From contig OZ005697.1 of assembly GCA_963930775.1 (NCBI GenBank), positions 9,136,292-9,200,291 of the forward strand: a DNA stretch of 64,000 bases, in the 5' to 3' direction. The position numbers were made by a program, and so were the translations under genes. Every line of letters starts with the position of its first letter. The stretch's first letter is position 1. The notes under the pieces are model-generated. The model searched no databases. It had not been told where the DNA came from and saw nothing but the letters and a program-made list of their open reading frames with translations. Shown in pieces: positions 33,182 through 43,910 of this stretch. This stretch comes from Cliona cf. orientalis (lineage: Eukaryota; Porifera; Demospongiae; Clionaida; Clionaidae).

Positions 33182-35593
33182 TCACTTGTGAATGATGTAT
33201 ACCCCTTTGGGCGTGGCCTGTCGCCGTAGAAACCGACTATTTAGAGGATAACCCGTGAACACCATCTTGTAAAAGTGCTTATGCATGGCGTAGTTCACTG
33301 CTGGCATGTTACAATTCAGCTGCGTAGGGGTTAAATTTAAATACTCCACTATTCTCCATAGAGCCGCGAGTACCACGTCCCTAGACCCTCCTATCGTTCC
33401 CGCATTGTATACCGTATCCAGCTCCATCAGTTGACTCAAGTCTCCACAATCTACAGAATAGTTTCCAAAGCATCCGCGAAGTCTCTCATGGATCCACTGC
33501 ATTGTCTTCATGGATGGAAATATGTCTATGTCGGTCCCAATATACAGCCTGTCTCCCAGGAGAGGCATCAGCTCAAAAGGGTTAAACTGGAATCTAACGT
33601 CAGACATATCAGTCAGTAACACTCGCTCGATGTTTGGGTGGCGTTCTAGGTAGCTCAGATAGGCGTAAAAACGAGCGTCGTTTGTGCTCCTGTGGTGTAG
33701 GGATTGTACGAATTCGAAAGATATGTTACTGTAGAACTGCGACAGTCTGTGTTGGAAGCCGGCATCGAGACTGTCATGAAACACAACAGCTTCCATTCCC
33801 AGCTCCTTGAGGCTCAGAGTCCAATCTTTCATGTACTGGAACTTGTTTGGCTTGATACGACGGTTTCTCTGGGAGTCCTCCGTGCTTGTGAAGTAAGAAG
33901 TGAATACTAGGTTCTTTTTTGTCGATTTTTTGTGCTTCAGATAAGATTTTGCCCAGCTTAGTGATTTTCCAATTGCCTTCTCTAACGACAGAGAGGGAGA
34001 CATATTCAGGATTTTCCACAATTCTGTGACCTCTCTTGTTTGTATGTGCTCCAAATTTATGGCAAATTCAGATTCAGATTTTCCGAGGGATAGGTTTGAA
34101 TTTCGAGGTAAAGTGCACCCTCCGATATCAAAAACTACACAGTCTCTCTCTTCATGTATACCCATTGCTGCCAGTAGTCCATCAAGTACATCTTCAATAT
34201 ACCAGCAGAGCATCGGGATAAATCTTTCATGTTCTTTTGACGAGGGGGTAAGCCCCTCTTCGTTTAAGTGATGATGTAGTTTGATTGCAGTACGACCCCA
34301 AGGTCCATGGGTGCCACCAACTCGGAATACAGTGATAGGGAGTTGATACAGGCTGTGGTATGTCGATAACGTCAGTTCAAATGTTCTCATCCATGCCTGC
34401 TTTATGGTCATGTGACCATTGTGTGAGATCATATGATTATCATGTGATGACTCTGTGACAAGAACCACCTTGGTGCATGGCGAAGCTTGCCTCAGAAATT
34501 CCAATATCATCACGAATTCCTTTAAATGCGCCGACTTTACGCTATTAATGTTAACCCCTTCTCCACCATATTCTTCCTCCTCGGTTGCAACACCTGGAGC
34601 TATGTACACCAGTACGGAAGGGTTATATACTTTTTTGCCATCAGCACCAAGCACTGTTTGACGAAGTTGAGTCGAATTTGAAAAATTTGCAAACTTCACA
34701 ACCACACCATGGTGCTCTAACAGCTGATCTTTTCGATACCATAGCAAATCGTTACTTGCAATGATGTCACCATCTTGAGCAACAGCTATGACATCATTAA
34801 CATTGTTCGGCGAGCTCAAGAGACGAGAGACGAACCTTGACCCTAAAAAGCTCAATGCACCCACCACAATTATCTTATCTGATGTTCCGTTCGACTGGCA
34901 GTCTTTAAGTTGGTCTTGCTTACGTCTGCTTGCATGGTCGGGTGATGAGCACAAGTGGGAGGAGGCTGAAGTAAACTGGACATCTTATCGTCAAAGTGTG
35001 CATGTGAGTGTGTGTGCGTGAGGAAAAGATTTTAAATTTTGTGATCAAGATTAATTGTTGATTGCAGGATCCCTGTATAACAATTATTATTATTATGATT
35101 TTTCACATGAACTACTCGATTATAAATAGCTTTACAGATCTTCACAGCCATTTGCTCTGTGTTCATCATGCATGCAATTTCACACCCCCACCAGATGAAT
35201 ATTTCACCCCACACCATGGCACAACAATTCCACTTGCTCCTCACCTTGAACGTCAGCATTTCCAAGGTTGATCCATTGGTGGGCTCTGGTCATTAGTAAG
35301 TCGCCTCCACTCTGCCCTGAGGCTGTGTATGTGATTGTGAGAGTGAGTATGGAAATTATGTGAATTAATAATGTGTCCTCAAAAGCCAGATAGCTTTTCT
35401 CTGCAGTTTCTTGCATAATTTGCATATTATTATGATATTTTTTCTAGTGCTAGTGACAAAAAAAATTATGACACTTTTATTTAATATAGTACACGAGCTG
35501 GAACTCACGTAGGAAGGTGAAGCCGAGCAGAAGTGTGGAGCAGTACCACAGGGCAACTAGAATCAGTAGCAGAACTCGTTTCCGACAACCCAT
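33182..35593 (-). CDS. type II membrane fusion: SDR epimerase-like domain plus glycosyltransferase-like domain (3 exons, 652 aa)
   Basis: Exons in transcript order: 35593-35509, 35316-35245, 34983-33182. Exon 1 encodes MGCRKR plus a hydrophobic segment (VLLLILVALWYCSTLLLGF), a signal anchor placing the rest in the Golgi/ER lumen. Exon 2 is a short stem. Exon 3 holds, at residues about 75-390, an NAD(P)-epimerase-like fold (KIIVVGALSFLGSRFVSRLL, then THGPWGRT as in UDP-glucuronate epimerases). The catalytic YxxxK appears as HMTIK, so Tyr is lost. From residue about 410 follows a GT-A-like domain: LVFTSYFTS, the DxD-type LLTDMSDVRFQ, NAGTIGG, PAVNYAM, and a terminal IIHK. The combined role is unknown; a glycan-modifying enzyme is inferred. 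The exon 2 acceptor could be a few bases off. Confidence 0.75.
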
Positions 35594-35966
35594 CTATAAT
35601 TTCACGAGTTGAATAGCTTCGAGCCCAGGCCAGGCTCACTTCACTTCCTCCTCAAAGGGCTTGGATACCGTGCTACGAGGCTATTCACATTGAAAGCTGC
35701 GAGCCCATATTATTATAGCTATACGAACACCTCCGGGGCCGGGTGACTCGAGCGAGCTTCAGACTTCGATCTAGGAGGCGAGAATTTTCAATCCACGCAT
35801 CTTAATTTGCAATTTTACGAGCCCCACCCACATAATAGCACGCATGTATACAGTGCGACCATTTCCATTTTCTCCCAAATTTTCCCTAGCACTCCAAATT
35901 GATTTTAATAATGCATAACAATACTGGGGCTAATTTTGGATGTCTATTTGATCTATCTATAAGTTG
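35594..35966. other. region between PSMB7 3' end and epimerase-transferase start
   Basis: 373 bp containing the PSMB7 3' UTR and presumably the promoter of the downstream minus-strand gene. No ORF or repeat is recognised. Confidence 0.5.
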
Positions 35967-37830
35967 TTAAGTTTCCATGGATTCTACTCTGGAAACAGTC
36001 TCAGACGTGACCACAAACTTTCGAACAGATGTTTTCAACACTCCTGTGGTACCACGAGCATAGCGGTACTCCCCAGACCTGAGGGAAGAGATAGAGAGAG
36101 GACGGGAGAGGGAGAGGCAATGGCAGGCATGGATGAAAAACTATTTGAGCCATCCATACCTTGGTCCTTTCTTAGCAGCCTCATCAAATGGCCTCACATG
36201 TTCCGCTTTGTCAGCAGTTATCACACAGAGGTCAATATTGCTGCCAGACCCCTACCATCACAAAAATAAAAAAATAAAAACTATAATATTATAATATATG
36301 TCTTATTATTACGTCACCACTAGTACATACCAGGTCGTTGAAGATGCCAGCAGCAACGGCATCCCTCACCAAAACCATAGCCTCCTCCCTCTGCAAAAGA
36401 GTTGACTAGTTGAAATCCAACCATCCATTGCCTCGGTTCGTCCCCAGGCCACCCCAGCCTTTCAGTGTCAAATGCAGAAGAGCTGGGAGGGCCTGGGGAA
36501 GATAAATATCATGTCAATAAACCAACTTACTGTCATATCAGGCTTGAATCGATCCTCAAACGTTGCCATAGCAGCCAGTGATCCAGAACCTGTTACAGAA
36601 TTCAATATTATTAGCAGCAACTGATAAAATATGACAAGTACTCTCTCTTTCTCACCCATAGAGACATAAGGTAGTTTGTCCGTGCTGCCGTGGGGGTGGA
36701 TGGTGAAGAGGTGTGGCCCAGTCACATCGACTCCGCCCAACACAAGGGCAGCACCTATCTCACCTTGATAGCTAATTATATATGAGAAAGAACGGAAAGT
36801 GAGAGCAAGAAAGACAGAGTGGGAGGGGGGGGGGGAGAGATGACAAAAGTTGGTGAAAATGTAGATGCACTCACCGGTAAAGATGCTGCTTAAGCATCTT
36901 GCAAGCAGTGGTCACACGAGGCTACAGAAAGGTCAAAAGGTCAAGCACTAATAATAATTCTTTGAATTGTATACTACACAATGTCATAATAATAATTATC
37001 ATGCACTAATAATAATTTGAATTGCATACTAATCAACAAAATTACAGGGCTTACCTTCCTCCCAGTGGAGAGTCTGTGTAGCTCTAGGTCTGAAGAGATT
37101 TTGGCGGTTACGAACTCTGTATCAGCAGCTGTACCCGCTCCACAGCAACTGGATTACAGCATATGTACATGTGAAAACGTACAAACTTGTACAGGATTCC
37201 CCCAGAACAGAATCCAAACCGGGTGCTTAATGATATTCATAGGCTTTTAATTAAGTTGTAGCTTTAAACTCCACCCATTTCTTTGATGTTTATCCAATTA
37301 GTCCAAAGTCAAACCAGGTGGGCCACCCTGATTCAGGTATACTCCAGGCCTTCCATAATTATTTCAACATTTCACACAGGCTGGGCATAATTGACTACTT
37401 CACAATTATTGTTATCATGTGCTCACTAAATATTTTTGGCAATGTAGTGGATCTTGGAGCAGTTTTTGTCAGCCACTACAGTCCCCTCAGTTGCTCTGGT
37501 GTCTGCACCCAGCACTATACCATCCTGCACATTATTTCAATAATATTATTATTCATACGAATGACCAATATACCAGATCATAATAAATTTATACATGTAC
37601 GCATACCTTGTAGACAATACCAGCAATAGTGGTCCCGGTCTTGATAGGCTTAGGGAAAGTGATCCCAGCTCGCTTTAGAGCCTCGTTCCTGGAAAACATG
37701 ATATGTAAAAATATTCGTATTCATTTGTACAGTAGTTTCACATAGACACGCACTTCAATACAACTCACCTTTTACATAGTTCAAAGGAAAATCCCCCCTT
37801 TGGCATATCAGTCAGGACAACACCAGCCAT
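35967..37830 (-). CDS. PSMB7: proteasome subunit beta type 7 / beta-2 (10 exons, 273 aa)
   Basis: Catalytic trypsin-like subunit of the 20S proteasome. Exons in transcript order: 37830-37769, 37688-37607, 37524-37427, 37148-37055, 36921-36875, 36771-36656, 36589-36531, 36390-36331, 36251-36160, 36078-35967. The spliced frame is 822 nt. The propeptide ([21 protein letters not shown]) ends at KTG, exposing the catalytic Thr of [23 protein letters not shown]. Also seen are [34 protein letters not shown] and the C-terminal arm ([10 protein letters not shown]). Length matches the human protein (277). Its start faces the ALG14 start 150 bp away. Confidence 0.96.
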
Positions 37831-37980
37831 GGCCAGCTCCCTCTCTCTGTAGCTCTCTCAAACAAGATTGCACGTGTAGCTACACGCAGCAGTGATAATG
37901 TCCAATTAACGAGCACCTAATCTACCACGTCTAATTCCAATTAAAGCACATCACCAGAGGTACCCATCACATTGAGGACA
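37831..37980. promoter_or_regulatory. 150-bp divergent promoter PSMB7 (-) / ALG14 (+)
   Basis: The two start codons are only 150 bp apart and point away from each other, so both promoters must overlap. No TATA box is evident. Confidence 0.6.
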
Positions 37981-38640
37981 ATGTACGTACTACTAGGAGC
38001 CATTGGACTGCTTGTAGGTCTCATTTTACTGCGATTTACCTACCTGGCTTCAAAGTGTGGAAAAGGCGCCGCTCTTCCCGCCAAAAAGCGCACTTCTCCT
38101 GGCAGGACCCTAATCGTTCTTGGCTCTGGAGGTCACACAGCTGAAATGCTCCGTCTACTTGGAGGAATGAACCTTCGTAACTACTTCCCTAGAGTCTACG
38201 TGGTAGCAGAAGGAGACAAAATGAGTGTCGACAAGGTAGAAAAATTCGAATCCACCCAGACTTCTACTCAGGAAGCAGCAGCGAGCATCCGGAAGGTGCC
38301 TAGGGCTCGCCAAGTGATGCAGTCGTATATCACAAGTGTTCTCTCAACTCTTGTAGCAGTTGTGTATTCACTGCCAATAGTATGGAGTGCATATCCTGAT
38401 CTAGTTCTATGCAATGGGCCAGGGACTTGTATCCCTCTCTGCTTCTGGGCGTACGTGATGAAGTTTATTGGACTGAAAGACTCGAAGATTATCTACGTTG
38501 AGAGCGTGTGTAGAGTGGAGCATCTTTCTCTCTCTGGAGTGTTGCTGTACTACCTCTACATGGCTGACTGTGTCTTTGTTCAATGGCCCCAGCTGAAACA
38601 AAAGTACCCAAGAACGTTGTGCATTGGCAGAATTGTATAG
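37981..38640 (+). CDS. ALG14: ALG14, UDP-GlcNAc transferase subunit (intronless, 219 aa)
   Basis: Membrane anchor that recruits catalytic ALG13 to the cytosolic ER face, where the pair adds the second GlcNAc to dolichol-PP-GlcNAc. The N-terminal membrane segment (MYVLLGAIGLLVGLILLRF) is followed by TLIVLGSGGHTAEMLRLL, the family's glycine-rich motif. Further on are YVVAEGD, VWSAYPDLVLCNGPGTCIPL, KIIYVESVCRVEHLSLSG and the end VQWPQLKQKYP. Length and motif order match the family. ATG 37981 is chosen; the upstream in-frame codon at 37972 is TTG. Confidence 0.95.
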   Translation: MYVLLGAIGLLVGLILLRFTYLASKCGKGAALPAKKRTSPGRTLIVLGSGGHTAEMLRLLGGMNLRNYFPRVYVVAEGDKMSVDKVEKFESTQTSTQEAAASIRKVPRARQVMQSYITSVLSTLVAVVYSLPIVWSAYPDLVLCNGPGTCIPLCFWAYVMKFIGLKDSKIIYVESVCRVEHLSLSGVLLYYLYMADCVFVQWPQLKQKYPRTLCIGRIV

Positions 38641-38810
38641 TAACAATAATAGGGGTAATCTTTTATAAAAATTTAATAACTTAGAGGGTACAAAATCACA
38701 ACACACTGTACTAATGTTAATCATTTACATTAAATACATGGTAAGTGGTCGTCTTGTACAAAAAGATGGGTGGGGCTCGTACGGCAAAATGGGGCGGAGT
38801 CGTTGATAAA

Positions 38811-38822
38811 TTCCATGGCAAC
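38811..38822 (+). promoter_or_regulatory. X-box-like RFX site upstream of CFAP77
   Basis: TTCCATGGCAAC contains the perfect RFX half CCATGGCAAC, 65 bp before the CFAP77 start codon. RFX factors control ciliary genes through such sites in animals. The other half-site is imperfect. Confidence 0.5.
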
Positions 38823-38886
38823 GTAATCACAACCAGCTGCAGTCTCTTTGCCAACAGTGAAGACATCACTTCCAGACCAAGCTACG

Positions 38887-40999
38887 ATGAGTAGAAAAGA
38901 TTTGGAAGCGCTTGGATCTCAAAGAGAATCTCTCTCTGCCAATCCACTACTCATACAGGTGAGCAAAAGAGAAGAAAAAAACTGCTTCATACCGGTATGC
39001 ACACTCTTGCTGTTCAAATTCTTATTATTTTGTAGGCAGAGGTCGGTAAAGTGCGCCGTCGCTGTTTTACTCTGCCATCTAAAGATTTCACTTATGGCAT
39101 GAGGAGTGTCTGCCTTGATGGGGGAGCTAGTGAAGGTATCAAAATTTCAACACAATTATTTTTATGAATATACTTGTATGGAAATTGATGTATTTCTTGT
39201 TCCTTTGTGCATGATAGGCCTATTATCATCAAGTTTAAACTACAGACCTACATTAAATTTTGGCTCGATACAGTGAATTTGTATAATTTTATTCCAGCTT
39301 TGTCGAGTTGGAATGCCCACCGGCCCACATTCTCTGCCACCAGTAAGAAGATGGCAGAGAGAGACTTCCTTGCTCTAAACAAGGCTGCGGTGCAGTCTGG
39401 ACTCACAACAGCACAGGAGCAGCAGCAGTACAGGGCCACCCATGACATCAGGAAGAAAGATGATTCAGAGAGAATGGCCTCTAAAAGCACGCTCAAGTTT
39501 GATGATGAGATGGTCTTTGGAATATCAACAAGGTAGGTATATACACGGGTGTTTATCATAGATCTGGGGTTGTTTGTGTTACGAAATTAATATTTTAATA
39601 CGGAACTATGATTATATATATGCCTGTGATTAGTGCACACACTTTGTGTAGGATTGATTTGTTACCAAATACGGCATAATTATTATGAGATTTTTTACAG
39701 TACAGTAATGGTATGAGACTTGAAGCTGGAGGGTGTGTATTTCTGAAAATGTGTTTATAGTGTGGTGTTGTTAGAGCTAATTATCAGATATTTATCCCTA
39801 TTAAAGGGATGTGTTAACTTTTGTTTTGCCATCACTAATGAGAGGGGGAGGGGTGTTCTGTATTATTATACAACGAAAAATATTTTTCAGACCATCAATT
39901 TTCTTATTAGTCTGCGCATGTACACTGTACTAACTGGCACTCGATTGTACATAGCATGCTGTTAGTAGTGTTCAGTCACATTATCTCATGATTGTGACAT
40001 CAAACATACTTGTGCAAAAGAAGAATTATTGTTAAAAATAGTCCCAATCATCCCTCTGAATATCATTAATTCTATACCGCGGCGCGCGCCAAAGTGTATC
40101 TCAGCAACAGAAAGAGCTATGGAGCTGGAACAAAAGCCAAAACGTAGCTCTTGAGCAGATGAAAGCAGCTACCATGGCCCTGAACATGTTAGACTATGCC
40201 ATAGTATACATACCAAGCTTCTTGAAAGACAACCTTACATGTATGATTGTCACATTAAAATTAATACTCAGACAAAAAAACGTATTTCGGTAACGGTAAT
40301 AGTTATGGAGCTGGAACAAAGACCAAAATGTAGCTCATAATCTAACGAAAAATATTTTTCAGACAATCAGTGTCCTTATTACCTGGAGGGCATTACTGTG
40401 AATAACTCATGCACATTATCCCATCACATCAAACTATCTGAATCATATTATTATTATTGGCAATGACAAATTTCAGGCCATCAACTCCGATCTATGACCT
40501 GCTTGAGCACCGGTACCAGGAGCGTTGGCTAGACGAGAGGAGAGAGGCAGAGAGAAAACAGAGAGAGAAGATACAAAAGAAAAAGCTTCATGGAAAGATC
40601 TATGAGACAAGGGCATCGCTGATTAGGAGGTATTCGGAGCCAGTTGATCCCACCCCCCTCTGGAAGATGAAGCGATGGAACAAGGTGAAGAAAAATATGA
40701 TAACAAATGCATGAGCATAAATAATTTGAATGTGAAATAATGTAATGATCGTTAACATAAGATCTCAGCCCCGAATTTCAAAAAAAATATTTGCTGGTAG
40801 CATCAATATTGCCAGTTAATTTTCTTCCCAAAAACTTGCCACAATATTAATTTCTTTTGACCTTCCCTAGATTCCTGCCAACTTGGAGACATTTCGCACA
40901 GAGCAGGCCCGTACAGCATCCTTCCACCATCATGCCTCCGATGCCACCTCTAGGACTGGTGTCTTTGGACACGGCATCTACCAGGCAGCAAAATGCTAG
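38887..40999 (+). CDS. CFAP77: CFAP77, ciliary microtubule inner protein (5 exons, 247 aa)
   Basis: Axonemal protein that binds inside doublet microtubules. Exons: 38887-38958, 39036-39135, 39298-39532, 40477-40684, 40871-40999 (744 nt in frame). Similar to human CFAP77 over its length: SANPLLIQAEVGK, LPSKDFTYGMRSVCLDGG, FLALNKAAVQSGLTTA, FGISTRPSTPIYDLLEHRYQERW and GKIYETRASLIRRY. The third intron (39533-40476) is long for this window and holds degenerate repeats. Confidence 0.92.
39873..40435 (+). repeat. degenerate dispersed repeats within CFAP77 intron 3
   Basis: ACGAAAAATATTTTTCAGAC occurs at about 39873 and 40344, each followed by an ATCA..TCTTATTA-like stretch. TATGGAGCTGGAACAAA occurs at about 40118 and 40304, followed by GCCAAAACGTAGCTC or GACCAAAATGTAGCTC. 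These look like decayed copies of one mobile sequence. Confidence 0.6.
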
Positions 41000-41194
41000 T
41001 AGCCTAGTTCTATGTAGTAGACCTTTGCTATTATTGTGTGCTATTATATTAAATTTTGTGTATGGCTTGAGTACTGCCTGGTGTCACCTAAAAATAACAT
41101 TTTTTCTTCACAACCAATCAATTGCATGCATGATACTGAGGTATTTAATAATTAAATTTTAATATAATAGTATACTACTAAAAAATAATGATGT

Positions 41195-41626
41195 TTATGA
41201 TGATCTGTAACAAGGTAGTTTCTGTACAAAAGTGTCCAGTTCTGATGCAAATAACTCACTGTCCACCCACTCTCCCGGCTTGTAAAGAGGGTTCTTCACC
41301 ACATACTCAACGTAGAGCTTGCTGTATATCTCCCACAGCGAATCGTTCAACGACGCAACATTAGTGTCTGTGAGCATCACGAACTTCAGTCCGGTAGGCG
41401 TCTCAAAGTAGTGAAGTTTGTATTTATTCGTGCTGTAGCCGAGGAAGCCCTCTTTTGTGCTACTAGGGGAGAGGCGAGAGAGAAGGGATTTGATGGAGAA
41501 GATCATGCCGTACATGAGTTTGAATTCTTCGTCTTGGGAGATGCCGGCTTCTTTGTTTCTAACCCACTGCTTGTAGTAGAGGCAGCTACAATTTCGATCA
41601 AAAATGTAGAGATTATAGATAGTCAT
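41195..41626 (-). CDS. TRAPPC1: TRAPPC1, TRAPP core subunit (intronless, 143 aa)
   Basis: Longin-fold (Bet5) subunit of the TRAPP complexes, which activate Rab1/Ypt1 for ER-Golgi and endosomal traffic. MTIYNLYIFDRNCSCLYY, then EEFKLMYGMIFSIKSLLSRL, YKLHYFETPTGLKFVMLTD and LYVEYVVKNPLY match human TRAPPC1 end to end (145 aa). The start is ATG 41626; an upstream in-frame TTG is not needed. It is convergent with CFAP77 (195 bp apart) and divergent from RPL5 (182 bp). Confidence 0.96.
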   Translation of the reverse strand: MTIYNLYIFDRNCSCLYYKQWVRNKEAGISQDEEFKLMYGMIFSIKSLLSRLSPSSTKEGFLGYSTNKYKLHYFETPTGLKFVMLTDTNVASLNDSLWEIYSKLYVEYVVKNPLYKPGEWVDSELFASELDTFVQKLPCYRSS

Positions 41627-41808
41627 TTTTTTTTGTTGCTGTATGAGTCCCAAAGTGTTCTAAATAGTGAGCACCTTGGGAACGCCTTCTTTTCAGATTG
41701 CGCATGCGTAGATCGTTCTTTTCAGGCAAACTCGCGTGGCTGTCGGTTGGGATCCGTGAGGAGAGGTGAAGAATCCGTTGCTTTCCCAGGCAATCTCAAA
41801 CTGTCAAG
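41627..41808. promoter_or_regulatory. divergent promoter TRAPPC1 (-) / RPL5 (+) with NRF1-like and TOP-like elements
   Basis: 182 bp between start codons. TGCGCATGCGT at about 41699-41709 resembles the palindromic NRF1 site. A pyrimidine run (CTTTCCC, 41781-41787) 22 bp before the RPL5 ATG is a candidate TOP transcription start, as on ribosomal-protein genes. Confidence 0.5.
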
Positions 41809-42908
41809 ATGGTATGATCGCCTTTTAGGCTCCATAGAGAATTCTATTTGATTTATACATCTAATTTTATCATCAATTTTATGCCCCAGACATCGTAATT
41901 TCTGTCTGAGCTGTACATGTATTACACCCGAAATTTTACCCTGTGGTAAATATTTACCTTTGAATTTCTGTTTCCTCCAGCCGTTTATTAAGGTGATCAA
42001 GAACAAGGCTTACTTTAAGCGTTACCAGGTCAAATTCAAGAGACGAAGGGGTATATACACACAAATATAGGAGTATCGTGTGATAATCACGTGATGACTT
42101 CTCTGTAGAGGGCAGAACGGACTACCGTGCCCGCAAACGCCTAGTGACTCAGGACAAGAACAAGTATAACACCCCAAAGTACCGTATGGTTGTCAGATTC
42201 ACCAATACGGACGTCATCTGTCAGGTAAGAACTTATTGTCAGGAAAATTTTTACAACTTTCTTAGTCAAAGTGACCCACGGAGTTAATTCTAAGTACGGC
42301 AGTGATCATTTCAATACTTGGCAGATCATCTACTCGAAGCTTGAAGGTGACAAGATTCTGAGTACAGCAAGTGCTCAAGAGCTTCCTCGCTACGGAGTCA
42401 AAGTAGGACTAACCAACTATGCTGCAGCGTACTGCACCGGACTGCTCCTCGCCAGAAGGGTAAGTCAAAGAGCAAGATAGCAATGGCAACACCAGTTGCT
42501 TCAAACAATTTGACTCTATTTTTTATTCGTATTGGTGGAGAGAATTGTCTGTGTGAATCATTATTTTTTTTGTAAACACTATTTTTTTGTGGCTTGCTGA
42601 AGTAACACTATGTATTGAACTTATTTTTCCTTTTAGGTTCTGACTCACCTGAACCTAGCGGACAAGTACGAAGGTGAGACGGATGTTACAGGGGAGGACT
42701 ACAACGTGGAGTATTTGGGCGAAGGGTCCCGCCCCTTTAGAGCATTCCTGGACGTGGGGCTGACCAGGACCACCACGGGAAATAAAGTGTTTGCTGCCAT
42801 GAAGGGTGCCCTTGATGGAGGACTCGACATACCTCACAGGTAAGCAAAGGGATGTGAGGAGGTATATTCTTATACAATGTGTTCTTGTGTCTGTGTGAGC
42901 AGAACTGA

Positions 42909-42963
<55 letters not shown>

Positions 42964-43679
42964 CCTAAGCGATTCGTTGGCTATGATTCTGAGAGTGGTG
43001 AGTTGGAAGCAGACACTCTTCGTCACTGCATCTATGGCGGCCATGTCAGTGACTACATGAAACAACTTCAAGATGAGGACGAGGAGAAATACAAAGCCCA
43101 CTTCTCTCGCTTCATCAAGGAGGGAGTTTCTGCTGACAATGCAAGTGGTCATGTGACTTGGTCATGTGACTTTTGTAATGATGTAACTCTTTACATACAG
43201 ATGGAGGAGATGTACAAGAATGCTCACGCTGCTATACGTGCTGATCCGGTTTTCCACAAGAAGCCACCAAGGGAAGGCTTCGTACCCAAGAGGTATGTTC
43301 ATTCACACCATTTTTTGAAATTAAAATGCTATATACATGACATTGTATATTATATATATACCTCGGTGGTGGTTAGTTTCGTGCATAGAGTCAGTGATGT
43401 TGAAATATTTGCTACTCTTGATCCAGACGGCACTGCATGTGTTGTCATGATGACTAAATATCACCAAGATCTCTGAGACTCATTGTTAGATGATAGTCGG
43501 TTTCCAATGGGAACAGTGTGCATGTGTGCGTGCATGCTGTAGTATCAAGATTTATCTTTGACATAATTTCTGTTTTCTGCAGGTGGAATCGTCCAAAGAT
43601 GTCGCTTGCTCAGAAGAGAGACCGTGTTCGACAGAAGAAGGCTGCTTACCTCAGGCAACATGCTGCACAGGAAGATTGA
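41809..43679 (+). CDS. RPL5: 60S ribosomal protein L5 / uL18 (8 exons, 297 aa)
   Basis: Binds 5S rRNA in the large subunit. Exons: 41809-41811 (ATG only), 41981-42050, 42109-42224, 42325-42459, 42637-42839, 42963-43140, 43201-43292, 43583-43679. The spliced frame of 894 nt gives 297 residues, the same as human. Clear blocks are [79 protein letters not shown] and [16 protein letters not shown]. Having only the initiator Met in exon 1 is typical of ribosomal-protein genes. Intron 6 (43141-43200) is a 60-nt GC-AG intron that stays open in frame. Intron 5 ends in a 47-nt (CT)n tract. Confidence 0.97.
42914..42960. repeat. (CT)n microsatellite serving as polypyrimidine tract of RPL5 intron 5
   Basis: About 23 CT units run directly into the acceptor AG at 42961-42962. 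Confidence 0.9.
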
Positions 43680-43910
43680 ACGGAACATTGATGTGTTTGC
43701 ATATCGCAAGATTTAATCGTTGAATGTCGTATTAATTAATTTTTTTTTGAAAAAAAATTGGCGTGCGGCCATGGGCGGGGTGGGGGTGGGGCGCTGGCAG
43801 GCAATGTTATTACTAGGCGTGGTCTAGTTTTCGTGTTCCGCGCTAAATTTTGGAGATATTGTGGTCTCTCCGGCTCTCACGTATGCCTTCTGACGAAGAG
43901 AAGCGAGAAG

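Noticed and set aside
42877..43476. RPL5 ORF including 43141-43200 and the downstream intron as coding
   Set aside because: Known RPL5 proteins are continuous across both points, and the true protein comes out at exactly 297 residues when these are spliced out.
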